NCBI RefSeq assembly: GCF_000688415.1
Contig: NZ_JIAH01000008.1
Span: forward strand, 62,001-126,000
Source of the DNA: Corynebacterium pseudodiphtheriticum DSM 44287
GTDB lineage: Bacteria > Actinomycetota > Actinomycetes > Mycobacteriales > Mycobacteriaceae
DNA: 64,000 nt
Direction: 5' to 3'
Position numbers and translations under genes: made by a program. The notes beneath the pieces are model-generated. The model was not told the origin of the DNA. It saw only the letters and a list, made by a program, of their open reading frames with translations, and searched no databases. Shown here one piece after another: positions 9,280 to 17,591 of this stretch. Every line of letters starts with the position of its first letter. Within the stretch, counting starts at the first letter, position 1.

Positions 9280-9387
9280 AGATCGAAAATTTTCCTTCTA
9301 CTGCGGGGTGGTAACTGAGGTCCTGCTACAGGCTAAAGCTGCGGTGAGAAAAGCTGTTGTAACGAAGCTGCTGTTCCGTAACCGTGG

Positions 9388-10779
9388 CTAGGACACCAAC
9401 CCAGAGATTTCGTCGACAAGCGCGGAAACTTGCTCGGGTGTTTCCGCCTCTACGTTTAGACGCAGCAGGGGCTCTGTGTTCGACGCACGCAAATTGAACC
9501 AGGCAGCGCTACCTTCTAAATCCACAGTCATACCGTCCAATTCGTCGATCTCAGCGGCCCGGTCCGCGAAAGCCGCGCGGACTTTCTCCCGGGCAGCTGC
9601 TTGGTCAGTAACCGTGAAATTGATCTCCCCGGAAGCCGAATAGTGCTGATACGACTCCATCAGCTCCGAAAGCGTACCCTCATAGGTGGCCAACGCCGCA
9701 AGCATGTGCAACGCAGCCAGCATGCCGGAATCAGCATTGAAAAACTCACTGAAATAATAATGGGCAGAGTGCTCGCCGCCGAAAACAGCATTGTGCTCCG
9801 CCATTTCCGCTTTGATAAATGAGTGCCCCACCTTTGTGCGCACCGCGGTTCCGCCAGCTTTCTCTACCAGCTCCGGGACCATCTTCGAGGTAATCAAATT
9901 ATGGATGATCGTCGCCCCTGGGTAGCGCTGTAGCATACGTTCAGCAATCAGGGCACAAATAGCTGAAGGTGAGACCGGCTGCCCCTTTTCATCAACCAAA
10001 AATACCCGGTCGGCATCGCCGTCAAAGGCCAGCCCTAAGTCCGCGCCCTGTTCAATGGTGAAACGCTGCAAATCTACGAGGTTTTTCGGGTCCAGCGGGT
10101 TGGCCTCGTGGTTCGGGAACGTGCCATCGAGCTCGAAATACAAAGGGCAGATATCAATCGGCAGATCAGCAAACACCGCAGGCACCGTGTGGCCTGCCAT
10201 ACCGTTTGCTGCATCAACGGCCACCACCAACGGACGGGTGCTAGAAAGCGGCACGAGTTCGTTGAGATAACGCGCGTAATCATCCAGAATCTCGTGCTTG
10301 CTAATGGTTCCCCGTTGTTGCGCCGGGGCACCGTTGGTGCCGTCGTCGGTGTGGTTCGCCAAATAATCAGTAATGATTCCGAGCCCGGTATCTTGCCCTA
10401 CTGGTTTGGCTCCAGCCCGACACAATTTGATGCCGTTGTAGGAAGCTGGGTTATGCGAAGCAGTAAACATCGCTCCAGCACACTCCATTTTTCCAGCCGC
10501 GAAATACAATTCATCGGTAGAAACCAGCCCCAAAGCCGTAACATCCAAGCCGGATTCTGCTACTCCTTCAGCAAAAGCCTCTGCCAATTCTGGGGAGGAC
10601 GGGCGCATGTCGTGGCCAACCGCGACACGAGTCTCGTTGCCGTGGTTTTTCAGGAAATCTGCAAACGCGCGTCCAACGTTACGAACGAAATCCGCGGTAA
10701 TCTCGGATTCCACCAAGCCGCGAATATCGTAGGCCTTAATGACAGAGTTGAGGAATTGTGCAGAATACATATAGGCCAT
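9388..10779 (-). CDS. manB: Phosphomannomutase / phosphoglucomutase
   Basis: The 463-residue protein is an alpha-D-phosphohexomutase. It carries the phosphoserine loop FTASHNPASYNGIKLC (about residues 102-117), the metal loop AFDGDADRVFL (about 244-254), the sugar-binding GGEHSAHYYF, and the phosphate-binding RASNTEPLLRLNVE near the C-terminus. It converts mannose-6-phosphate to mannose-1-phosphate, the substrate of the ManC enzyme encoded at 12832. The start could be the first ATG or the ATG three codons later (MYSAQFLNS); neither has a strong ribosome site. Its neighbours manA and DUF3499 are conserved in Mycobacterium. Confidence 0.95.
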   Translation of the reverse strand: MAYMYSAQFLNSVIKAYDIRGLVESEITADFVRNVGRAFADFLKNHGNETRVAVGHDMRPSSPELAEAFAEGVAESGLDVTALGLVSTDELYFAAGKMECAGAMFTASHNPASYNGIKLCRAGAKPVGQDTGLGIITDYLANHTDDGTNGAPAQQRGTISKHEILDDYARYLNELVPLSSTRPLVVAVDAANGMAGHTVPAVFADLPIDICPLYFELDGTFPNHEANPLDPKNLVDLQRFTIEQGADLGLAFDGDADRVFLVDEKGQPVSPSAICALIAERMLQRYPGATIIHNLITSKMVPELVEKAGGTAVRTKVGHSFIKAEMAEHNAVFGGEHSAHYYFSEFFNADSGMLAALHMLAALATYEGTLSELMESYQHYSASGEINFTVTDQAAAREKVRAAFADRAAEIDELDGMTVDLEGSAAWFNLRASNTEPLLRLNVEAETPEQVSALVDEISGLVS

Positions 10780-10821
10780 TCTAACGGTCTCGCCGAGAAG
10801 CGTGCCGATGACTAGCCAGAA

Positions 10822-11604
10822 TTAAGCCCGCGGTTCCTCCGAGGAATCGTCGGGCCACAACGCTGCAAAATCTGTCGTCGAAGAGTCACGCAACTCCGCC
10901 AGCATGGAATCAACGGGGTCCCCACCATTTTCGCTGGTGGATTGCTCAACAGCGCCCTGGCCATCCACAAAATCAGCAGCTTCGTCGGCAGCGTCTACCT
11001 TGTGGCCAGCGCCCGAATTGTCTGTAGATTCTGTAATTTCTGTGACCTCGGCTGCACTTGCGTCATGGATGAGATCTTGCTTGCCGACGCCCGCCCGCTG
11101 GCTTAGCGCGTGTCGGCTGCCATTCACGTTTACAGAAGGAGCGGTTGCCTCACTAGCGGAATCTTCGACAGAGTCAGTTTCTGGAACCACTTGCAAGTGC
11201 GCACGGCGCTGCTGTTTTTGTTCCACCACCCGTGGAACTCGGTGCACCGGGTGATTAGAGCGCTCCGGATCTGCCGCATCTGCGAATGCCGAAGTATGCG
11301 CAACCGGGCTCGCGTCCGGGTCTTCCACCAGACCACTAGTAACACGCCCGTTTTCCCGTACTGCCGCGGCAAGAGCGACCAGATCTTCTTCGTCGTCAAT
11401 ATCTATATCCCCGACGCGCACAATCTCCCACCCGATTGGCGCAGTGATTTTTTCCGAATGTTTCTGACATAAATCCCAACTATGTGGGTCAGGTTGCGAG
11501 GTCAACGGGCCAACTACCGCCGTAGATTCGGCATACGCATACGTCAGGGTTGCGAGTGCAGGCTGACCACAGCCAGGACGGGAACAGCGACGAATCTGGT
11601 TCAC
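10822..11604 (-). CDS. DUF3499 protein with N-terminal Cys cluster
   Basis: This 260-residue protein begins with a probable metal-binding module (CSRPGCGQPALATLTYAYAE, then WDLCQKHSEKITAPIGWEIV), which is the DUF3499 domain. The remaining 170 residues are acidic and low in complexity. The family is restricted to actinobacteria and always lies next to manB; its function is unknown. It is divergent from the gene at 11712, so the 107 bases between them must contain both promoters. The C-terminal extension is poorly conserved in style and probably disordered. Confidence 0.85.
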   Translation of the reverse strand: MNQIRRCSRPGCGQPALATLTYAYAESTAVVGPLTSQPDPHSWDLCQKHSEKITAPIGWEIVRVGDIDIDDEEDLVALAAAVRENGRVTSGLVEDPDASPVAHTSAFADAADPERSNHPVHRVPRVVEQKQQRRAHLQVVPETDSVEDSASEATAPSVNVNGSRHALSQRAGVGKQDLIHDASAAEVTEITESTDNSGAGHKVDAADEAADFVDGQGAVEQSTSENGGDPVDSMLAELRDSSTTDFAALWPDDSSEEPRA

Positions 11605-11711
11605 GCTCCCAAGTTTAAAGACTCATCGATCACACACGCAAACGGTAGTTCCGCAAGAATTTTCGGCGTGGCGCAACTAGTGCGCAAGCACACGAGTTCT
11701 ATGCTGATTCC

Positions 11712-12185
11712 ATGAGCAACAGCGCACAACTACGCCCCTACCGCAACCGCCATGGCCGTGGCTTGCGTGGCGTGGTGTTGCCGCAGCAAACCCCACGGTT
11801 TCGTTCACGTAGCCAGCAATTCGACATGGCTGCATTGGATGCCTTTAGCTCCATCCATGCTGCGTTCGCCCCGCAGCTAGAATCATTAGATCTTGCGGTT
11901 GATACCGTGCCACGAATGAACCTGGGCTCCGACTTAGCGCTGATCGATGATGAAATCTTCAGCGATGGGCCGGTGCCACTGGGACGGGTGCTACAACCAG
12001 GAATTGATGCACAGGGGCAACCCACGCGTGCACGCATTGTGCTATTTCGCAAACCCATAGAACAACGCGCAGCCACCAGCGAACAACGCCAGCAATTGCT
12101 ACAAGAAATTCTGACGGTGCTGGTGGCGACTTATCTCAACCTTGATCCACACGATGTGGATGCACGCTACCCCTGGGGGGATTAA
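11712..12185 (+). CDS. Zincin-like 'metallopeptidase family' protein lacking HExxH
   Basis: This 157-residue protein belongs to the small PF06262-type family found next to WhiB2 and DUF3499 genes in mycolate actinobacteria. Characteristic stretches are LESLDLAVDTVPRMN, ISDGPVPLGR-like FSDGPVPLGRVLQPGID, and RARIVLFRKPIEQRA. The C-terminal helix where true family members carry HExxH reads LLQEILTVLVATYLNLDP, with no His pair, so zinc peptidase activity is unlikely. Its role is unknown; the conserved neighbourhood (WhiB2 and mannose genes) suggests a link with envelope growth or division, which is inference only. Confidence 0.85.
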   Translation: MSNSAQLRPYRNRHGRGLRGVVLPQQTPRFRSRSQQFDMAALDAFSSIHAAFAPQLESLDLAVDTVPRMNLGSDLALIDDEIFSDGPVPLGRVLQPGIDAQGQPTRARIVLFRKPIEQRAATSEQRQQLLQEILTVLVATYLNLDPHDVDARYPWGD

Positions 12186-12224
12186 CTCAGATACGGCCAC
12201 ACGGGCCATATAACCGCGAAAATG

Positions 12225-12551
12225 CTAGCCGATATCTCGCTTCAAGCGGCGACGCTCACGGTCAGATAGGCCACCCCAGATACCGAAGCGTTCATCGTGC
12301 TCTAAAGCGAACTCCAAGCACTCATCACGCACCGGGCAGGCCTGGCAAATACGCTTGGCTTCGCGGGTAGACCCACCTTTTTCCGGAAAAAATGCTTCCG
12401 GATCCGTCTGCGCGCACAGCGCCTGGTCTTGCCATTCTTGTTCTACCGCACCGAAGAGCTCTTCGATCGATAGAGCTGCCGCGCCGCCACGGAGAATGGC
12501 GTTTTTAGCCATATCGTCCACGCCGTGTCCTTTCTCCGTAGTTCCGTTCAT
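12225..12551 (-). CDS. whcD: WhiB-family regulator (WhiB2/WhcD type)
   Basis: This small iron-sulfur regulator has the four WhiB cysteines (WQDQALCAQTDPEAFFPEKG, then CQACPVRDECLEFAL), the G[VI]WGG turn (RFGIWGGLSDRERRRLKR) and a basic C-terminus. Neighbours manB, DUF3499 and manC identify it as the WhiB2 orthologue, called WhcD in C. glutamicum, which acts with WhiA in cell-division control. The frame is open to 12656, but the start is taken at the ATG at 12549-12551. A GTG at 12519-12521 has a better placed AAAGGA and is a serious alternative that would drop ten residues. Confidence 0.93.
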   Translation of the reverse strand: MNGTTEKGHGVDDMAKNAILRGGAAALSIEELFGAVEQEWQDQALCAQTDPEAFFPEKGGSTREAKRICQACPVRDECLEFALEHDERFGIWGGLSDRERRRLKRDIG

Positions 12552-12656
12552 ATACTTCCAAAGATTAGACAATGAGACACTAAATATCGTCAACCCAGAA
12601 TCCACTATCAGAACAGAAACCAGCAGAAAACCCCTGCAAAAGACCTCACCAGTCAC

Positions 12657-12831
12657 AGCAGTAACAAAACCGCGACAAAGGGGGTAAATTGCAGGGGTAC
12701 TATATATAGAGCCGGATCGGTTCTGAAAAACTAATCGGCAGGTGGGCGTTCATTCGTCACACAGAAGCAGAGCTTCTCTTCAGGCGTCGGCGTGTCGCTA
12801 CCAGAGCATTCAGAAAAAAGTCGGAAGCGTT
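12657..12831 (-). promoter_or_regulatory. Upstream region of whcD, with AT-rich -10 candidate
   Basis: The 175 bases between manC and whcD contain CTATATATAG at 12700-12709, a good -10 candidate on the minus strand about 150 bases before the whcD start. The -35 position about 17 bases upstream is weak (GTTTTT). Such long leaders are common for whiB genes. AGAAGC and GCTTCT at about 12763-12778 form a small hairpin nearer to manC. Confidence 0.4.
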
Positions 12832-13902
12832 CTAAGCATCAGAGCTGAAGCGAATCCCAGTGTCCGGAATAATCACACCCGGCCACACACGCATGCCCGG
12901 CGCCAGTTCACACCGCGCACCGATCTGCGCTCCCTCTCCGATCACGCAGCCATCGACAATCGCATTTGCCCCAATATGTGCCCCATCTGCAATGATCGAA
13001 TTCCGAATACGAGCACCCGGCTCAATTGTGGCACCAGCGAAAATCACCGAAGAGTCGATACGGCAGCCACCGCCGATTTCAGCCCCGCGCCCCACTGTGG
13101 TTCCTCCGAGCAACAGCACTCCTCCTGCCACTCCAGCGGCCGGATCTACCAGTGCCTCACCAGTCCGGCCTTCCAGTAGCGGTGAGCCCACGATTCCACG
13201 CACCAAATCCGACGAGCCCTGCACAAAATCATCCGGACGGCCCATATCTCGCCAGTACGCGGCATCAACATGGCCAACGACACTGCGGCCTTCGTCGAGA
13301 AGCCGCGGGAACGTTTCGCGTTCCACTGAAACATTGCGCCCGGCGGGAATCGAAGTGATCAAATCTTTCTTAAAGACGTAACAGCCCGCGTTGATCTGAT
13401 CAGTCGGTGGATCTTCCGTTTTTTCCAAAAATGCCGTCACCTGGCCGTTGGCGTCCGTCGGCACGCAGCCGAAAGCACGAGGATCTGATACTCGGACCAA
13501 ATGCATGGTCAAATCTGCATTCTTTTCTTCGTGCGTACGCAAAATTCCGCGCAAGTCGGTAGCTGCCAATACATCGCCGTTGAAGACCATGACGTTATCG
13601 CCACGCAGCTTGTCATAGACATTGCGGATACCTCCGCCGGTACCCAAAGCTTCTTCCTCAACGACGTATTCAATTTCTAATCCGAGTTCAGAGCCATCAC
13701 CGAAATATTCCTCGAAAACCTCGGCCCGAAAGGACGTCGACAAGATCACGTGGTTGATTCCAGCAGCCTTGATGCGCGCCAATAAATGCTGCAGGAAGGG
13801 GTATCCGGCAGTCGGCAGCATCGGCTTCGGCGTATTGATGGTCAACGGACGCAGGCGCGTGCCCCGCCCGCCGACCAGAATCACGGCGTCGGTATTGCTC
13901 AT
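12832..13902 (-). CDS. manC: Mannose-1-phosphate guanylyltransferase (nucleotidyltransferase + beta-helix)
   Basis: The ATG at 13900-13902 gives 356 residues. The N-terminal nucleotidyltransferase domain has the nucleotide loop AVILVGGRGTRLRPLT and VMVFNGDVLAATDL. The C-terminal third is a left-handed beta-helix of hexapeptide repeats (GAHIGANAIVDGCVIGEGAQ). It makes GDP-mannose from mannose-1-phosphate and GTP; the same family includes rmlA2 annotations, so substrate is inferred from context with manA and manB. Mycobacterial orthologues lie in the same place. An in-frame ATG 14 codons upstream (13944) lacks a ribosome site. Confidence 0.92.
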   Translation of the reverse strand: MSNTDAVILVGGRGTRLRPLTINTPKPMLPTAGYPFLQHLLARIKAAGINHVILSTSFRAEVFEEYFGDGSELGLEIEYVVEEEALGTGGGIRNVYDKLRGDNVMVFNGDVLAATDLRGILRTHEEKNADLTMHLVRVSDPRAFGCVPTDANGQVTAFLEKTEDPPTDQINAGCYVFKKDLITSIPAGRNVSVERETFPRLLDEGRSVVGHVDAAYWRDMGRPDDFVQGSSDLVRGIVGSPLLEGRTGEALVDPAAGVAGGVLLLGGTTVGRGAEIGGGCRIDSSVIFAGATIEPGARIRNSIIADGAHIGANAIVDGCVIGEGAQIGARCELAPGMRVWPGVIIPDTGIRFSSDA

Positions 13903-13989
13903 GGCCCAAAATATATCTGTTGCGTGCGTCGATTCTGTGCTCACACACCGGGGCTCGCCCGATCAGACTCGAGGCCACATCTTCAAGGC

Positions 13990-14093
13990 TTCACAGCCAG
14001 GGATTCACAGCCAGGGGTTCACGGCCAGGGCCGACTGCGGCTGACTGCGGCCGGTTGCGGCTAGCCAGGCCCGAATGGCAGGACCGAATGGCG
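13990..14093. repeat. Composite of three different short tandem arrays
   Basis: Three arrays follow one another in the gap between wbbL and manC. They are TTCACAGCCAGGGR-like 14-mers at 13990, 14004 and 14018; 10-mers like CTGACTGCGG at 14031, 14041 and 14051; and 13-mers like GGCCCGAATGGCA at 14068 and 14081. Copies differ at one to three bases. No gene or known operator is present. Confidence 0.9.
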
Positions 14094-14110
14094 GGGCTGG
14101 GTGGAAAGTT

Positions 14111-15013
14111 TTAACCACGCGTCAAAATTTTGGCGCGCAAATACAACCCAGCGCGCAGGACTGCCCGCACCGGAGCTTGATACCAGTGTGGCAGTCGGTC
14201 GCAAAGATAACGGGCAGCCGATTGATGGTGCACGCGCAACATCGTCGCGGATACGCTTTCAGCCTCGGTGGAATGGCCTTGTGCATGACTGATCCGCGCC
14301 TTCGGACAATACACGTTGCTGTAGCCGGCACGGGCGAAGCGATCGCCAAGGTCAGTGTCTTCAAAATACATGAAATAGCGCTCGTCAAAGCCCCCAACCC
14401 GGGCGAAAGCTTCTCGCCGCACTAATAAGCAGGAACCAGACAGCCAACCAGCTTCGCGTTCCGTTTCCATATCCTCGCCTTGCCGGTAGCGCGCAGACCA
14501 CGGGTTTGCAGGCCAGATATCCGCGAAAATCGCATGCCCAATGCCGTCTAGCAGGCTCGGTAATGCGCGAGCCGAAGGGTAGGTGCTCCCATCGCTTTCA
14601 ATGATGCGTGGTCCGATAGCAGCAGCGTTCGGGTGCCGAGCAGCGCAGAGCAGAAGTTCGTCAATCGCTCCATCGTGGAACACCACATCTGGGTTAGTCA
14701 GCAGCACGAAATCGTCGGCAAGCGGAACTGGTTGTGTGCCACCAAGCGGAACACTCCCCACAGCCTGCACCCCGGCATTCATACCCGCGCCATAGCCTAG
14801 ATTGCCACCAGTGGGATAAAACACCACATTTTCAAAGTCTGTAGCGGCTTGTTCAGGTGCGCCGTCGGTGGAGCCATTATCAGCCAGCACCACTAGAACT
14901 TGACGCTCGGTGGCCCCCGACAGTGAGTCCAACAGAGCGCGCAGGTGCTTACCTGGCGAATAAGTCACGGTGATTACCGGCAAACGGGATGCATGGTTTA
15001 TTTGTTCAGACAC
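14111..15013 (-). CDS. wbbL: Rhamnosyltransferase WbbL-type GT2 glycosyltransferase
   Basis: This family 2 glycosyltransferase has the nucleotide-sugar motif VVLADNGSTDGAPEQAA, the acidic DxD-like LLTNPDVVF, and the GT2 acceptor-side motif GGFDERYFMYFEDTDLGDR. Its position between manC and the LCP gene is that of mycobacterial wbbL, which adds rhamnose to the decaprenyl-linked GlcNAc that joins arabinogalactan to peptidoglycan. The start is uncertain: GTG at 15011-15013 gives 300 residues; the frame is open upstream to 15124 but that would cross the divergent LCP start. The mycobacterial neighbour rmlD is absent here. Confidence 0.88.
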   Translation of the reverse strand: MSEQINHASRLPVITVTYSPGKHLRALLDSLSGATERQVLVVLADNGSTDGAPEQAATDFENVVFYPTGGNLGYGAGMNAGVQAVGSVPLGGTQPVPLADDFVLLTNPDVVFHDGAIDELLLCAARHPNAAAIGPRIIESDGSTYPSARALPSLLDGIGHAIFADIWPANPWSARYRQGEDMETEREAGWLSGSCLLVRREAFARVGGFDERYFMYFEDTDLGDRFARAGYSNVYCPKARISHAQGHSTEAESVSATMLRVHHQSAARYLCDRLPHWYQAPVRAVLRAGLYLRAKILTRG

Positions 15014-15057
15014 AATGCGCTTTATGGTAACGGAAATGTGGCAGTTATGCCCTAAGC

Positions 15058-16662
15058 TTGAACAGCGTGAATGATCGTAATCGCTCCAGCAGAGAGATTC
15101 AGCCCGCCCCGAAATCCCGCTCAACAGTTAAACAGCGCGGTCCCGGTGGGCTTAAGGTCATTATCGCGTTGCTATCTGCCATCACGGTGTTAATCACCGG
15201 AGTGGGCTATTGGACGGTCGGTCGCGTTGGTTCCACTCTGACTTCTGCCGGCAACTTGGGGCTGAGCGATACCTCGCAGGGTTCCGGGGAACAAGCCCCT
15301 GATGGCGCAGTCGATATTCTCCTGGTCGGTTCCGATTCTCGCACAGACGCACACGGCAACCAGCTCAGCCGCGAAGAACTCGAGCGTCTCAATGCGGGCG
15401 AGTTTGCTGGCGAAGACAACACCGACACCATCATGCTGATCCGGGTGCCGAACGACGGATCCCAAGCAACGGCGATTTCCCTGCCCCGCGACACCTACAT
15501 TCACGACGACGAGTTTGGCAACATGAAACTCAACGGGGTGTACAGCGCGCACAAGCAGGCATACGAAGAATCCGTTCCTGATACTGAGCACGATATCGAT
15601 CAAGAACGGGAGGCTATGGCAGCCGGACGCTCCGGGCTGATCTCCGCAGTAGCAGATCTCACCGGCATTCAAGTTGATCACTACGCTGAAGTCGGTTTGC
15701 TGGGCTTTGTGCTTCTTACCGATGCTGTTGGCGGCGTCGATGTGTGTTTGCAAGAGCCAGTTGATGACCCCATGTCCGGAGCACATTTTCCTGGAGGAAC
15801 TTCCACTTTGGATGGTCGCGACGCCTTGGCCTTCGTCCGTCAGCGCTACGGACTACCGCGTGGCGATCTCGACCGTATTGTGCGTCAGCAGGCGTTTATG
15901 GCCTCCCTAGTCAACAAGGTGTTGGAAACCGGCACATTGACTAACCCATCTACTCTGAACAAAATCTCAAACGCGGTGGAGCGCTCGGTCGTTATCGACG
16001 AGGACTGGGACGTCATGAGCTTTGCCACCCAACTATCAAATTTGGCCGGCGGCAATGTCACGTTCACAACCATCCCGGTGACCTCAATTGATGGAGTTGG
16101 CGATTTCGGCGAATCCGTCGTGACCGTTGATACCGAGCAAGTCCACGCGTTCATGGACCATTTGCTTGCCGACGATACGGCCGACGAAGAAGGCACCGAC
16201 GATGATCCTGCCGGTGGTGGCCACGAATCCGTAGACGAAGGCGGCGAAGCACTCGTCGAGATGGTAGCTGCGGGGGCCCAGCTGCACATCCTGAACGCCC
16301 AAGCTCCAGCCGGAACTGCTGCAGCGACCGGTGCATGGCTGGACCAGCACGGGTATACCGTGGTTAATACTGCTAATGCGAATGAAGGGTTGTACTCGGT
16401 CTCGCAGGTTGTAGCCGCCAATCCGAGTGATCCACGCGCCCAAGCTCTCGCGGATCAACTGGGTATTTCGACGATAACGTCGAATGCGAACCTGGAACCA
16501 GATTCCATCGTCGTGGTGGTTGCACCGGATTACAACGGCCCCCTGCTTGAGGAAAAACTGGGGCAAGACGATGCCGACGCCGCTGTGGGCGAAGACTTCG
16601 GCAGCGTCGTCGATGCACCAGAAATCGATGCCGGCGGTAACGGCCCACGCTGCGTTCATTAG
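15058..16662 (+). CDS. LCP (LytR-CpsA-Psr) family wall-polymer ligase with LytR_C domain
   Basis: This 534-residue membrane protein has a short basic N-terminus, one membrane helix (about residues 33-55), the LCP domain (ILLVGSDSRTD, TIMLIRVPNDG, AISLPRDTYI, LDGRDALAFVRQRY, DLDRIVRQQAFM), an acidic linker (about 365-400) and a C-terminal LytR_C domain (about 400-505). LCP enzymes transfer lipid-linked glycopolymers, here arabinogalactan, onto peptidoglycan. The conserved Arg and Asp residues of the pyrophosphate pocket are present. It starts from TTG at 15058 or GTG at 15067, only 44 bases from the divergent wbbL start, so both genes share one promoter region. Confidence 0.93.
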   Translation: MNSVNDRNRSSREIQPAPKSRSTVKQRGPGGLKVIIALLSAITVLITGVGYWTVGRVGSTLTSAGNLGLSDTSQGSGEQAPDGAVDILLVGSDSRTDAHGNQLSREELERLNAGEFAGEDNTDTIMLIRVPNDGSQATAISLPRDTYIHDDEFGNMKLNGVYSAHKQAYEESVPDTEHDIDQEREAMAAGRSGLISAVADLTGIQVDHYAEVGLLGFVLLTDAVGGVDVCLQEPVDDPMSGAHFPGGTSTLDGRDALAFVRQRYGLPRGDLDRIVRQQAFMASLVNKVLETGTLTNPSTLNKISNAVERSVVIDEDWDVMSFATQLSNLAGGNVTFTTIPVTSIDGVGDFGESVVTVDTEQVHAFMDHLLADDTADEEGTDDDPAGGGHESVDEGGEALVEMVAAGAQLHILNAQAPAGTAAATGAWLDQHGYTVVNTANANEGLYSVSQVVAANPSDPRAQALADQLGISTITSNANLEPDSIVVVVAPDYNGPLLEEKLGQDDADAAVGEDFGSVVDAPEIDAGGNGPRCVH

Positions 16663-16752
16663 CAGCAGATCTGTCATAATTCAGCGGAATCTCCACCGGC
16701 GATACACAGCTAGCACACTGCATGCCCGCAGCCTGATCCCTAGGATGGGGGC

Positions 16753-17463
16753 ATGGATATGTTGTCTCATTTGCTTGCCGATGACCCCGCGAGCCCACGG
16801 CTGACCGTCTATAACGAAGCCGATGACACCCGCATGGATTTTTCTGCTCAAACCACCGAGAATTGGGCATCCAAAATAGCGAATTTCCTGCGCGAAGAAT
16901 TAGATCTCGACGAAAGCTCGGTAATCCTGTGCGACCTCCCAGTTTCCTGGCACACCGCGATGATTGCCTTGGGCGCGTTGGCTGCGGGAATTTCCGTACG
17001 CTTCGCTACTGACGACACCGCAGCCGACCATGCAGCCGCAGACACGACAACTGATTCGGTGACTGATTCGGGTGCCGAACCTGCAGTGTTTTTCACCAGC
17101 GCTGAAAAGGTAGCCGAATACGCTAATCATGGGGATGTAGTCGTCGTCACGAACGACCCCTTTGGACGCGGCTTGGAAGAAATGGGTGAACCGGTCCCAG
17201 AAGGCGTCATTGATTTCGGCCCAACGGTGCGTTTTTATGGCGATTTTTACCCTGGCCCCACCCGCCCGCTGGCAGAGATCGTGCGTCCCACTAGCGATGC
17301 CCAGCGTTTGCTGTCGACCGGTTGGACCGATTGGGATTCCTTCACCCGCCAGGTGCTTTCTCCCTTGGCCGCTGGCGGCTCCGCCGTGGTGGTGGCGGGC
17401 ATGGCCTCTACGGATCGGCTAGCCGAGATCGCCGAGAATGAAAAAATCACCGCACGGGATTAG
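16753..17463 (+). CDS. TIGR03089 family protein (truncated AMP-ligase-like)
   Basis: This 236-residue protein begins MDMLSHLLADDPASPRLTVY and matches the actinobacterial TIGR03089 family, a short relative of the N-terminal half of acyl-AMP ligases. It has the substrate-side fold but no adenylation P-loop or C-terminal lid. Function is unknown. It follows the LCP gene by 90 bases, the arrangement found in Mycobacterium, and closes the conserved envelope block. The next 128 bases before fadA contain a tandem 9-mer array. Confidence 0.85.
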   Translation: MDMLSHLLADDPASPRLTVYNEADDTRMDFSAQTTENWASKIANFLREELDLDESSVILCDLPVSWHTAMIALGALAAGISVRFATDDTAADHAAADTTTDSVTDSGAEPAVFFTSAEKVAEYANHGDVVVVTNDPFGRGLEEMGEPVPEGVIDFGPTVRFYGDFYPGPTRPLAEIVRPTSDAQRLLSTGWTDWDSFTRQVLSPLAAGGSAVVVAGMASTDRLAEIAENEKITARD

Positions 17464-17531
17464 CCCTGATCGTTGCCGAAACCTGATTTGTGACATAGAC
17501 TACGCTCCATAACGAATAACCATTCGTAAAC

Positions 17532-17576
17532 GCTGTTTCAGCTGTTTCAGTTAATTCAGATGTTTCAGATGTTTTA
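17532..17576. repeat. Degenerate tandem repeat, 9 bp x 5
   Basis: Five contiguous units start at 17532, 17541, 17550, 17559 and 17568: GCTGTTTCA twice, GTTAATTCA, GATGTTTCA and GATGTTTTA. The array ends six bases before the GAGGAG ribosome site of fadA, so it is probably transcribed as part of the fadA leader. Confidence 0.92.
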
Positions 17577-17591
17577 ACCGCGAGGAGTCGC

